Below, one piece after another: positions 12,489 to 23,969 of a stretch of DNA of 64,000 nt. The translations under genes were made by a program, and so were the position numbers. The stretch comes from Citrus sinensis (taxonomy: Eukaryota > Streptophyta > Magnoliopsida > Sapindales > Rutaceae): contig NC_068557.1 in NCBI RefSeq assembly GCF_022201045.2, forward strand, positions 32,651,501-32,715,500. Direction: 5' to 3'. How positions within the stretch are numbered: position 1 is the first letter of the stretch; each line of letters opens with the position of its first letter. The notes under the pieces were generated by a model, which was not told where the DNA came from, made no database searches, and saw nothing but the letters and a program-made list of their open reading frames with translations.

Positions 12489-13002
12489 ATGCAAAACATT
12501 AAAGAAACCATCTTGAGGTATGTTAGGGTGAGGGGATTCAATGAAACTTACTGGTCCTACACTGGGACTGGGAGCAGGAATGTTCTCAAGCAACTAAGTC
12601 GGCAGATGTGTGCATCAACCAGTGCCAATCCTGACGAAATAATGCATCGAGTGATTGCACTGGTTAAGAAATTTGACAAAACTGATGCTCATAAGGTAAT
12701 TAATTGATGGTGTCTCTGCAATTTTCCATGATCCAATTTAATTAGGCTGTTTTTTAGAGTACACTGCTTCTTGGGTTGTTTAAAATGGGCAAGAACTGTT
12801 ATGTGTGTGATATGATTACCAGGTCACTGAAACAGCTGATTTCCAAAAAGATCTGAGCCTGGACAGTTTAGACAGGGTGGAGCTCGTCATGGCTTTTGAG
12901 GAAGAGTTCTCCGTTGAAATCCCTGAAGAGAAAGCAGATAAGCTTACGTGCTGTGCAGATGTTGCAAGATACATTGCTTCTGAAGCCGGTGAAAAAGAAT
13001 GA
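12489..13002 (+). CDS. mtACP3: Mitochondrial acyl carrier protein
   Basis: Two coding exons, 12489-12695 and 12823-13002, give 128 residues. The N-terminus ([17 protein letters not shown]) is Arg-rich with few acidic residues and fits a mitochondrial presequence. The C-terminal part is a PP-binding domain: [20 protein letters not shown] carries the DSL motif with the phosphopantetheine-accepting serine at about residue 84, followed by [19 protein letters not shown]. mtACP carries acyl chains in mitochondrial fatty acid and lipoate synthesis and is also tied to respiratory complex I and Fe-S assembly. The sequence is closest in my memory to Arabidopsis mtACP3 (At5g47630), which fits the gene order here. 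Confidence 0.92.
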
Positions 13003-13507
13003 TAAGTCCCAATGTTGCTTCTAATTTACATGTGCCTAGTGGATGCTTTGGTTTTGAATTTTGGGTTGCCAGGTTGCTTAATTTCCTGTTATTGTGGATG
13101 TAAAAGATGCAGAATCTATATAGTATAACTCTTCCTGTTCTTGATTATCCCTCTTGTCAGTGCTTTGGTTGTTGATTACCTTCTGTAATCCATTCTTATT
13201 TTAACTCAAAAGTAATAACATGCCACTATACATCTTCACCGGAACTTGGTATGTGACAAAATATCATCAAGTATTTTATTATCAGCACTCAAAAGTGAAA
13301 ACATCACTCTCAAGGCTCGCATTGCAGCAAAACATCATTATTTACATACATGCACTACCCGCCATTAACGTTCTTCTTCCCTTTTCCAATATATACTTAA
13401 AAGCTAAAAGCTAGAGTGGGATAGAACCCTATATTGTGACTGAAGCGCCATCGATGAGCCATAGTGTCGTCGTATCCCAATCTGCTTGTTTCACCGTGTT
13501 TATATGT

Positions 13508-15165
13508 CTACCATGCAATCTGTTTGTCGCTGATTCCTTTGCCAGTGCACGCCCGTAAAGGTTTCGATGTCCAATGCAAGAATCCTATTCTTCCAGCTGC
13601 GTAAGTGCGGATGCCATTCCCAACCGAGGATAATTTTAGTCCTTTGTGCTTCTTGACATAAGCTGGTCGACAGTGCGAGTTCTTGGGTAGGCGAAGAACT
13701 TTCACTGAACATGTCTTGTCCAAGTTGGGAGTTGCATGTAGGTGTGAAGGAAGATCGATCATAAAATCTCCATATTCATCTGTAAATGTTTGAGTCTTTG
13801 ATATTATCTTTCTATGGCTGTTATGGCAGTATACACTCACCAAAGCACCTGCAAAAATTTAAAATTAAACCAGACTATGATGCTTGTGATTGTAAATAGG
13901 TTCAGATTTTTTTTCCCCTTAATTACACCTGTAAACTGTCAATTTCATTTCAAATTCTATGTAATTATCTAGTTTTTAATTTCAATATATAACGCAATTT
14001 TTTTCTTTTAATTTCCAGGTCTTAAAAGAGCAAATTGTTAAAATAATGATGTGACTCGTGCATTCATGGAGTTTCATTTTTGGTATCAATGAGGACGAAC
14101 CAAAATGAAAAATTAACTAACCATTTGATCTAATCACTATTCACTTAAAAGGGACTTTATACTTTAATGACATAATAATAATATAAAAGCAGCTTATTGG
14201 TTTCACAGCAATTCAAGTTAAAACACAAGTTCCCACGAAACACCGTATGTGTTGCTTCATTTTGCATCAGCTTGAAAGTTATAAATTACCTAATGGCGAC
14301 TTTTCACCAATACTTGCATGACGTTCGCCCTAAACCTGGAAGGTTTCTTTGATGACAAGATTTAATTGTCATTTGACAAGACGCTATGGAAATACACAGA
14401 GAATAAGTCACTTGTGAAATTGTCAATAGGATTTAACGCCACTTAATTTCTTGACTAATTGAAGTTTTGCATAATTGAGCAAAATGAACCTAGCTATACA
14501 CACACACACACACACATACGGTTTGCTTAACATCGATCTAAATTACAAGTGGTGCTAATATATATATGCATACGTATATATTTGATCTCTACAACAACAA
14601 GGGGTCGAAAAGAGGTGTAAAAATATCTACATAAAATTTAGAATTAAAGCTAGCATGCAGGATCGGAATGACTGCAATTTAAAATGAAAAAGAAAATTAA
14701 TAAAAGAAAGCATGTATGTAGGTGTGTGTGTGTGTGTGTATATATATATAGAGAGAGAGAGAGAACATACATGCATGCAAGTGTGTGCACTAATAATCAT
14801 AGCAGGTTATACTCTGTTACTGATGTTCATGTATATATAGAAAGAGAAGTTCAGAAGAATAGAAGATGATCATCAAATTAACCTCATGAAAGTGGTTATT
14901 TACCTGTAATTGGCCATGCACGGAGCTGATCATCTTGACCATGCAAACAAGCCTCACAGAGAACGGAGCCGGTGACAAGCACCGTTGACAATTTCTCCTC
15001 TCCATAACCAGCCATTTGCACCAACTCTTCTCTAGTCGACAACTCGTATGACGAGCTCATCTCCTCCTCTTCCGCCATTGAACCCTCAAGAAGAAAGATG
15101 ATTATAATCATCAAGTAACTCATCATCCTCACAAGTTTGCTGCCGCTGCCGCAAAAGTAGCTCAT
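13508..15165 (-). CDS. Pollen Ole e 1/extensin-like secreted protein
   Basis: Two exons on the minus strand, 15165-14904 and 13848-13508, give 200 residues. A hydrophobic stretch near the N-terminus (MMSYLMIIIIFLL, about residues 14-26) looks like a signal peptide. An acidic linker and then the Ole e 1 signature follow: VTGSVLCEACLHGQ (Cys70, Cys73), with PITGALVSVYCHN crossing the splice site and DEYGDFMIDLPSHLH further on. Members are small secreted cell-wall proteins stabilised by disulfides; their exact roles are mostly unknown. It lies tail to tail with the mtACP gene. The first in-frame ATG is used as start; a second Met at residue 14 would also keep the signal peptide. Confidence 0.85.
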
Positions 15166-18100
15166 CTTCTTTGCGCTTCTAGTTTAATTTTGTTTCCAAT
15201 AAAAATCTTTGTATTACGTACGTGTATATATGTATATATAAGCTAGCTAGGTTGGTCAATATTTTTCATATGAGAGAGAGACAACGTGTGCGTGCGTGCG
15301 TGCGTGCGTGAGTATATATATAAAAGAGAGGCAATCCCACTTCTGGTTTTAATTTATTTATAGTTTTAATTTGCTTCTCAATCTTAGTGACATACGTAAG
15401 ATTACATTCATACCCCTTGTACTTTGACTCAACAAAAGTAGGGGTTAAGCCATGAAGAAGGGGTACAGAAGTCTGAATAAATAGTAGAATTTGAAGGTGG
15501 AGGTTGGATTGGAAGTTAAAATGTAGGTAGGTAGCCTACTCTTATCGTCTGCGTCGTCTATATTGTTGTTTCTTAACATAATGAATTTAATGAAGCACAC
15601 AAAACATTCGTTCACCAAAGCTATGAATGATAATTGATAATATCCACAACAATATTAATGCACAAACAACATATACACACGTCTCATAAATAATCTTTAT
15701 CCTTGCGGGGGAAGAACAAGCACTTTCTTCCCATTCCCATTTTCAAGCCTGCCCCAACTATCCCATCTGCAAATAACCTTTGTACAAAACTTTTTATTTT
15801 CTTTTTCTATTTTTTTATTTTCTTTGTAAGGTGGGTAATCCATTTTCAGACTTTTATACCAATACTATATTAAAGGTATTAATTAATAAATTCGTGTTGA
15901 AATGTCACAGATGGCAAAAGATCAAGTGGGTAGAGTAAAATTGGGGAATCACGTGGATGTGTGATCTAATTGAGTAAAGAACATTTTAACAGATATGTTG
16001 GGAGTCATGCATCTGTCCATGGCCCAATTGAAAGCATACTTTGTACCGCAATTTATATCTTTCTTGGCCGTCAAATAACGAGAAGCTAGCCCCTTTTTTT
16101 TAAAAAATGATTCACTAATTAACTTATTATAAAGACTGAAACTTTGGTTTGTTTTTGTTGTGCTGGATAATTAACACTGCCAAAATATTTAAAAGCAAAA
16201 AACTAATCTACATTTTGTGATGTTTGTGAGGAACATTTGTCAATTATTCGACATAATTACTGAAAGAAAGAAATTGAGTTTATGTTGCTCTATTGTGGTT
16301 GGCTATATGATGGGAGACATGTAATTTCTTATTAAAGCTTTGTGATATATAGTTGTTATTTTGTAGAGTGTTGATCTCGCTCTATTGTTTTTCCTTTGAT
16401 TATTTAAGTGTGAAGTTCAATTTTCTGCCCCGTACAATGATATAAGTTAAATTTCCTCGCTGGAGCTAGAATGAATGATAATAGTTTAATACCGTTTTTT
16501 TTTTAAAATTATTGATTACTTTTTTTCCAGAATTAATCTAATGGATACTTTCTGTTGTACTTCAATCTCTTGAAGTTATAAAGGAGTGAAGTGAATTCTA
16601 GGCAAAGTAGAGACTTTCATATAGAGAAAGATAAAGAGGCAAAGGGGAGACAACTCTACCAAAGACACCTTGGTAAAAAAATTATTTTCTTGATGATAAA
16701 TAATTTACTACCTATTTGTTACGAAAGGGAATAATGGAATTTTTTTTTTTCTTGGTTTAAATAATTCGTTTGCCAAGTAGTTCTTGTTTCTATTTAAATT
16801 ATATAAATTATGTATTTTGTTTTTTTTTTTTGTCCTCTGCAGCCCTCTTCTTTTCTAATGATTAACTTGTAATGTATACGAACATGAGATTTTGAAACTT
16901 CAGCTGTTAAGGATGAGAACCTATTTTCATTGCACTACAAGATTGGCTATCCTCTTCCTCTGTTAGTATTATTGAAATGTAAAGTGCTCATATTAACCCA
17001 TAGCTTTGAGAATTAATGTTCAGAAGACTAAGATTTGTATTCTTTTTAAAGAATATATGGTGAGTCGTTTCGCTACCTACCTACCTAATACTGCAATGAA
17101 TATATATATATAACAATATATATAGCTCCCCTTCATGTATCCTTATTATTTTGATGGTATCTGGCATGATTGAATTTCTACTTAACCAAAGAGGGTCTTG
17201 GAATTTGATGGCTTAGTGAAGCTTATTTTATATGCTATCAATGAGAGAATGAATGTACTGTTTTATGTAAATGAAATCAGCATATAATCCATGATGGGAT
17301 GGAAATAAAATAAAACGAAATTATCTTTAACTTATCAGGGACAACATTGTTATATCACATTCAAGAAAGGTATATTCATTTTGATGGATGTTTATGGTTT
17401 GTAAAATAACGTAAATTGATTAGGGGTAATATGAACTTTTTCATTGTAAAATAACTTAAATTGTTAGGGTAAGAAAGTTAAAAAGTTTAATTTTTTTTTT
17501 TTTAAAATTTGAAAGAGGTAAGTATCACAGTCCATTTTGAATTTGAATGTAAGTATTTCTAACTCGTATTGGAGAGTGAAATATGTAATTTTTTCGTATT
17601 GATTATAATATGAACGTGGATCCATCCATTAGTAATTGAATTGCAGCATGATGTAATTAACGAATACAATCCTCATTATGGATCTTAATTTGCAAAAAAA
17701 AAAATCCCTTAATTTGTCTGGAACTGTTTGAGTTTGAAACATACCATGTGATATGTACGTACTAAATTAAACTGTGATCTTTTTGGAGCTTCACGTATTA
17801 ATAAATCATTTGCATGTTTTAGGTTGTTCCTGTTCAGTTGCGTACTTCACTGGAACTGGAAGTGGCGGAGATGGAGAACTGCTTAAATGGAATTGTTTAA
17901 CCATGTTCATCTTAATTATGTCTTTCTAAGTTGTCTCTCATTATAAGGACTGTGAGAGGAAGTGCTGGTTGTGTGCTTGTTCCTTCTTCAAGCAACTTTG
18001 TTTTAAAGAAATGGAAAAGCTAGCGGATGTGGGATAGAGATTCCCTACCATATTAATTAGTAGAATAATTAATTATATTTAAAGGCCGCTAAACATCAAT

Positions 18101-18581
18101 TAATTAGGTCATCTCTTACCCTGGATTTTTTACATTACACCATGGATGATATGGTGTGTGTGTGTGTAAAATAATCCACTACTTTAATTTATTCAAGCAA
18201 AAATATGTAGCAGTAACTAGCTAACGAAAGCCGCAAGAAGGCTGAACCGAAGCTAATTATACTCATCGGCTTCCAGTATAATCATTAATCAGCAATCAAA
18301 TTCCAGAAAGAATACATACGCATGTTTGCACGTTTCCCTCGTTCGGAGCAACAGTACATTATGCCCTCATAATTTATTTTACCATCTAGAAAGAGAATAT
18401 TTTAATAATAATAATAATAATAAAAGAATACAAGAATCCAATTCACTAGTATCATTGACGTTTTAGCTTTTCCTCATTGAGAGCAGCACTGAATTGATAG
18501 TGTGTTTAAAACAGACTTTTGATGAGAATATCATATCGGTATCCCTCTCACAGTATGATTCCAAGGGCCAATAATTAGATA
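15166..18581. other. Gene-free 3.4 kb between Ole e 1-like and Nudix genes
   Basis: I see no conserved open frame on either strand. It contains a TGCG tetranucleotide repeat (about 15288-15310), short AT and GT repeats and T-rich tracts. The 17.8-18.0 kb stretch is less AT-rich but has no convincing frame. In Arabidopsis I recall NF-YB2 lying at the matching position; nothing like the NF-YB core is visible here. Confidence 0.6.
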
Positions 18582-21376
18582 CTAGTGCCTTTTGAGGTCC
18601 ACACTATTCAAGTAAAAGTAGTGCTTTTTATCCGAGAAAGCTGATGTGGTAGGCACGGGAGAAAATCCATGATACCCCCTCGTGTCTACTTTTGCTGAGC
18701 ATATGTCAACTATGTACTTTAGAAGTTCCTGATTTTGGACATATGGCTGCGCTGCATATTCTTCCAATGGCATCCACTGTAGGCAGTTTAAAACAGTAGT
18801 GTCAGCGATGTTCACAGGCTGGTGCTAGTGCTAGTGCTGTTACGGTTGCATCTCAGAGCTAACACTTTTACAATATTATGCCTAATGTTCGAAAGTTTGA
18901 AATAGAATTTTTACCTCAGCCGCCTCTATCTCAGATTCCTGTTTCTGGATGTCAAAGGAAAGGGGTCGCAACATGCACAAAAAGAATATATCTGACTTTT
19001 CAAAGAATGACTGATGGCTTTGTCTGGAAACAGTGAGAAGAACTTAAATTTCAAAAGTGATAAGGATAGAACTTTCAGCTCTAAGAATATAGATTGGAAA
19101 TTTAAATTGTTTTTTCTTCATTTATAATACCATGCATTCAGGTATTTCATTACTCTGCAGTACCTAAATCCTTTTTTTTTTCCTGAGAGGTACCTAACTA
19201 AAACCATCTTGAAAGCACATCTGTATAAATAATTTTGTTTAACAAGAGCACATTATGTTCCTTTGTCCTTCCAAAACTAGAATACCTCCTTTCCACAGAC
19301 TAGTGGATGCTAAAAGAATGCAATAAGCACCTCAAATCTTTGCATCATTGCCTGACCACAATGGCACACAGGCAAGGACGTGTAAACTTCAAACTGGAAT
19401 ATAATAAACAACAGTGGTTTTGATTCTACATAAAAAATTCGTTTTAAAAAAATAACATACCTGAATGCAAGTACTTCAACAAATTCTGTGTCAATCTGAA
19501 TAACCAAAAACCAGCAACTTTAGAATCGAAGAAGATCAGTCCAGCTCAAAGAGAAAACAAGAAATAGCTTGTTTTCAACAAAATATAATACAGACGTGCC
19601 TAATTAATACTTACTGATGTTTCTTCTTTGACTTCTCTAACAGCAGCCACACAGATATCCTCCCCCTGGAATAGACAAAACTTACCTAGTTGAGAAAATA
19701 TACACTACATGTTATCGGTAATGACATGCTAGTTCTGACATACATACCTCATCAACAACTCCAGTAGGAAACTTCCATATGCCTGTCCCCCGGAATCTCC
19801 CACTATTTTCTTGGACTACAAGCACCTACCATCGAAATATGCAAACCAAGATTTTTTAAGAAATGAATGAAGCCACTGTGAAAATCAAATGTATTGAGAG
19901 ACCTCCAGCACAACTGTTTAGATTGAATTCAGTTCCCCTCCGAAAGAGCATGCGATAGAAAGTATTCTTTTATGAGTTTAAACCAAAAGGGTGCTCGTTC
20001 AAATTAAAAATGCCATCAAGAAGAAAGGTTTTAGAAGAACACAAATGTGCAATTCATAAACTAAGGAGAATCTTTTTTTTTTTTTTTGGTTTTTGAGGGA
20101 GGAAAAAAAAGGCAAGGGAGTGGGTAGAGCCGAAATTCATTTTTTAGCCCCTTAACTCCCTCAAGATTCAAACCCAAGTGACCAGCTAAATATACAGGAT
20201 TTGTCTCATTTCCTACTACTGCCATAAGCCATGCATAAAATCAACGCAGGTTCAGGAACAAATTTGGACACTTGAAATGATCAACAGGTTGATTAAATCT
20301 GTTTCAGTTAGAAACCCATTGGTGCCAGACTAAGCAACATTAATAACTAGACTGTATCACTAGTGTTACAAGTGAAATTCACAGCACCGAGGGAAGCAGA
20401 GCTGTGAAAAACAGGAAAGTGGAGATGTGAAACCAAACATAATTAAATTACACAGAAACGGAGCAACATCATTGAGTCCTAGCGGCATATGCCTTCTTGC
20501 AGCTGCAAGGAGGCTATCAGACCTGTTAAAACATGTAAGCGAGTGGAAAGCACTATCCCCTTGTATAGCCCAAAAATTGGACCAAATAAAGGGAGAAGAA
20601 AATCCCAAGACTACGAAAATGAAGGGGACGATCATTATACGTGCATAAGAGCTTCCTATTTACTTGCAATGTCCTCAACTTCACAGCAGAGAGAAAGTAA
20701 GAATCCGGAGTGCTAAAATTCAATAATATACCTCCCTCTTTCCATTCATGACGAATGCACCAACTCCCACCCGGTGAGAGGCATTTGCAGGAAGAGTATT
20801 AGCCCCTCCAGGAATCCAATATACAAGCATTAAATAATTTGGCTCTGCATGGTGGAACCAAAATCCTTCCTGCACAGCAACATAACAGAACAATAGTTAA
20901 TGCCCCAGTGGGACTAAACCAACTAACAAAAATGGCAGAATCAAACTTCAAAATCAGCATAAGCCGGTTAGGAGCCACAAAATTCAAATTTGATAAAACA
21001 GACAGACCTTAACTGCAGGTTCAACAAGATTGGCTAGCTCAATGGGTAGCTTGATCCAAACACCCTTTTTGGCCTACAATTACAAAACAGAATAGACAAT
21101 TACATAGATTGAAATGAAAAAACTATGAATCATATAAATGACCCTGCATAATTTGCAATAATATGCAATCATCTGGAGATAATTGTAATGCAATAATCAG
21201 TTCACTTGCGTTACCACCTGCTGCCTCCAGTGTGAGATGGAGGATTTAAGCAGTGAAGCAAAAAGCTGAGGATCCATGGGCTCATTCATTTGAACGACAA
21301 CACCTCCATAGTTATCGTTGATTCCATTTAGAAATTTGTTTACAGTTGCTGATGACGAATTCACTGAAGCTGACAT
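18582..21376 (-). CDS. Nudix hydrolase (plant NUDT2/5/6/7/8/10 clade)
   Basis: Nine coding exons on the minus strand: 21376-21218, 21073-21008, 20869-20732, 19825-19748, 19665-19615, 19495-19461, 19023-18915 and 18776-18582, plus a non-coding first exon upstream, so eight coding and one leader exon in total. It encodes 276 residues. The N-terminal domain (NDNYGGVVVQMNEPMDPQLF, then AKKGVWIKLPIELANLVEPAVKEGF and FHHAEPNYLMLVYWIP) is the pre-Nudix half typical of this clade. The Nudix box runs from Gly143 (GVVDEGEDI) through REVKEET (157-163). This clade hydrolyses ADP-ribose and NADH and affects redox and defence responses. Oddity: the box reads EETS where the consensus Gly stands (residue 164). 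Which member is the ortholog is not settled; gene order suggests the NUDT2 locus (At5g47650). Confidence 0.92.
20073..20230 (-). mobile_element. Probable tRNA-derived SINE in a Nudix-gene intron
   Basis: Read on the minus strand, a Pol III A-box-like TGGCAGTAGTAGG (20224-20212) is followed 36 nt later by a B-box-like GGGTTTGAATCTTG (20175-20162), a ~75-nt body and a 15-nt A tail (20087-20073). Size, box order and tail fit a plant SINE inserted in the same orientation as the host gene. No clear target-site duplication was found. Confidence 0.6.
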
Positions 21377-21520
21377 GGCTCTGATATTGAAACAACCTGG
21401 AATAACAAACAAACTGACGCATCAACTAAAATATTTCAAATTTTCCAGAAATTATAAAGTCAGAATTACCTGTTACACGAGCATGTCTTGCAGCAATGGT
21501 GTTCCTAGCAGAAAACAAGA
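21377..21520 (-). other. Leader exon and leader intron of the Nudix gene
   Basis: On the minus strand a donor CAG|GTAATT (exon end at 21470) and an acceptor CCAG|GTTG (exon start 21396) frame a ~73-nt intron just before the start codon. The upstream exon contains a 3-codon uORF (Met-Leu-Val-stop) that ends 3 nt before the donor. The coding start MSASVNS is the first ATG of the second exon. Confidence 0.5.
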
Positions 21521-22044
21521 AGAAGAAGCCGCGATTATATGGCAATAAAACTCTAGAAACCGCTTTGATCATTTTTACATAAATTTGAAATATTATTTAT
21601 ATATATATAGATCCCATATAAATAAGAAAGCGAAAGACGGAATCTCAACCCTTTATCGCCGCCCTTGAACTCTGATTCTTCCGTTGATTTTCAACGAGCG
21701 AAATGCAAGGTCATCTGACGTCTAAAATAAATTGGACTAGACCCTCAACCCCTCCCTTGCGTTTAGTTTACTTCGTAAATTCGCTACTAATATTTGTTTA
21801 CACCAATCTTATCGTAGAATTCCCTCAACACAAATCTATTAATTTCACTTTTATATTTGGATAACATTACGATAAATATACGCCTGAATTAATAAGTGAA
21901 TTTCAGGAGTATATAATAGTTAAATCATTTGAATTTGTACAAAAAAAATTAATTAATTTAATAATCTGATCAAACTTTGACGTGATTGTTTAGAATTCGA
22001 CACAAATTCAACCTACCAATTTAGATTTAGATCACGGACCGGAG

Positions 22045-23386
22045 TAGGGATGGCAACCAAATTTGGGCCCGGACTGGATCCGGACTGAACCCAGAAAATC
22101 CAGTCCGAGTTCAATCCGTACCAGAATAATTTTTATGTGAAATTTGGATCAGTTTTTGAGAACCCGCATATTTTCAGGTCCGAATCCAAGTTCGGGTGAA
22201 CCCGGATTCGGATATTTTTTATTTTAATATTAATTTTTTAGAAATTATTAAATATAAATAGAAAAATTAAAAAAAAAAAAACAAAAGGGAATCCTAGAAT
22301 CTGGATCTCTCAATCTCTCTCATTCCTCTCTCGATCTCTCACTCTCTTCAACTCTACTATAATTTCTCTTCTCTCAATCTCTCATCTATTCCTCTCTCAA
22401 TCTCTCTCATCCGTTTCTCTCTCAATCTCTTCAACTCTACTGTAATTTCTCTTCTCTCAATCTCTCACTCGTTCCTCTCTCAATCTCTCTCACATGTTCC
22501 TCTCTCAATCTCTCACAGCACGAGCCCACTCGTGCCGTGCCCAAAAAAATCCATCAATTTTTTTTGTCCACATGTCCAGTGTGCCTAAAAAAATTCACGT
22601 GTCTGGCGTGCTTTATTCAAGCCCACGTGCCTGGCGTGTTTTTTGAAGCCCACCAGCTTAATAATAATAATAATAATTTCATAAATCATAATAATAATTA
22701 ATGAAAAATAAAAATAAAATTCTAGAATAACAATTACATCTAATTTTATTTAAACTATTAATATTATAATTGCACATAAACTCTATTGAATGAAAATGTA
22801 ATTTTTAATTTATCATAAAAATATTTTGTTCATAATTTTATTTTTTTGTGCATAAATATGAAAAATATTTCATTTACAAATGAAACATATCTCCATTAAC
22901 TATTAACTAAGTTATGATTTCATAAATGAAATATTAATGTCGTTAAAATTTTATTTATCATTTATAAAATCATGATATTTAAGTAATCTATTTAATAAAT
23001 TATAAACATAAAAAAATTAGAATATTTATTTAAACTAGGACCTAAATTAATTTTAAAAAAGTCTATGCTAAAAAAATATATTAAAAAATTTCATTTCAAG
23101 ATATTTATAAAATCATGATATTTTATATTTATTTTCATTAAAAATTTTATTTTGATATACTTTGGTCCACGTGCTATTGGGGGCTCACGAGCTGCATGCT
23201 TAGCACACCAATGAAACGTGCTTATTACGTGCCTTTTCGCGTGCCATGCTTTGATCCATCTCTAATCGTGTCGTGCTTTTTTAAGGTTTGCGTGCCTAAA
23301 ATTCTAGGCCCGGTACAACACGCATAAACCGAAATGTGCTTGTGTCGTGTCGTGCCTCGTGCCGCCCGACCCATTGACCATCTCTA
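22045..23386. mobile_element. hAT-like non-autonomous transposon block
   Basis: It starts TAGGGATGGCAACC and ends GACCATCTCTA, so the outer ends are near-inverted (TAGGGATGG / TAGAGATGG), as in many plant hAT elements. The first ~160 bp has GGGCCCGG/CCGG-type subterminal motifs, and the last 250 bp has many GTGCC/GTCGTG motifs typical of a different hAT subfamily. The block may therefore be two elements fused or nested. No transposase frame is seen. Confidence 0.55.
22295..22515. repeat. CT-rich degenerate minisatellite
   Basis: Degenerate repeats of a unit like TTCCTCTCTCAATCTCTC, about ten times, inside the hAT-like block. It is low complexity and not coding. Confidence 0.85.
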
Positions 23387-23969
23387 AAATATACACTTGA
23401 ATTAATAAGTGAATTTCATGAGTATATAATAGTTAAAATCATTTGAATTTGCAAATAAATTTAATAATCTGGTCAAACTTTGACGTGATTGTTTAGAATT
23501 CGACACAAATTCAACCTAGCAATTTAGATTTAGATCACGGACGGGAGGAATCTAAATGAAAAATAATTACAAGATGTATTCTTACTGTAATTCCATTAAA
23601 AGTTAGGGACTCAATGTGATTCCCAGAGTTTAACATCGCTGATGAGGTGGATAAAAGGGTTAACATATAGAGTAGTGCTAGAGAGAGAGAAGCATTAGAG
23701 AAATATGAGAGAATTTTGCTCTCACAAAAGCATGGGTAATCTCTCACAAAAAATAAATAAAAGAACGAACAAACGAAAGGATTCCCAAACTGCCACGTCA
23801 GATCAGTGGCAGAACCCGAAAATATCCAAAGGAACGGGGAGCAAATGGTAAATATGGGAAACGCATTTTACCTCTCCTTTCTACAATGAATTTACAATGA
23901 ACATTTCATTTTCACCTTTGCTTCTGAAAAATTATCAACATTAAAAAAAAAAATTACTTTACCGCAGAA

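Larger units (their letters stand above)
21874..23549. repeat. ~165-bp direct repeats flanking a 1.34-kb insert
   Basis: The stretch 21874-22044 recurs at 23387-23549 with only scattered differences and one ~10-nt indel; shared landmarks are TTGACGTGATTGTTTAGAAT and AGATTTAGATCACGGAC. The second copy begins exactly where the intervening transposon-like block ends. The repeats are not LTRs: there is no TG/CA boundary and no primer site or polypurine tract between them. Confidence 0.8.

Noticed and set aside
21874-23549. Direct repeats considered as LTRs of a small retroelement
   Set aside because: No TG...CA ends, no primer-binding site or polypurine tract, and the interior carries hAT-like ends instead.
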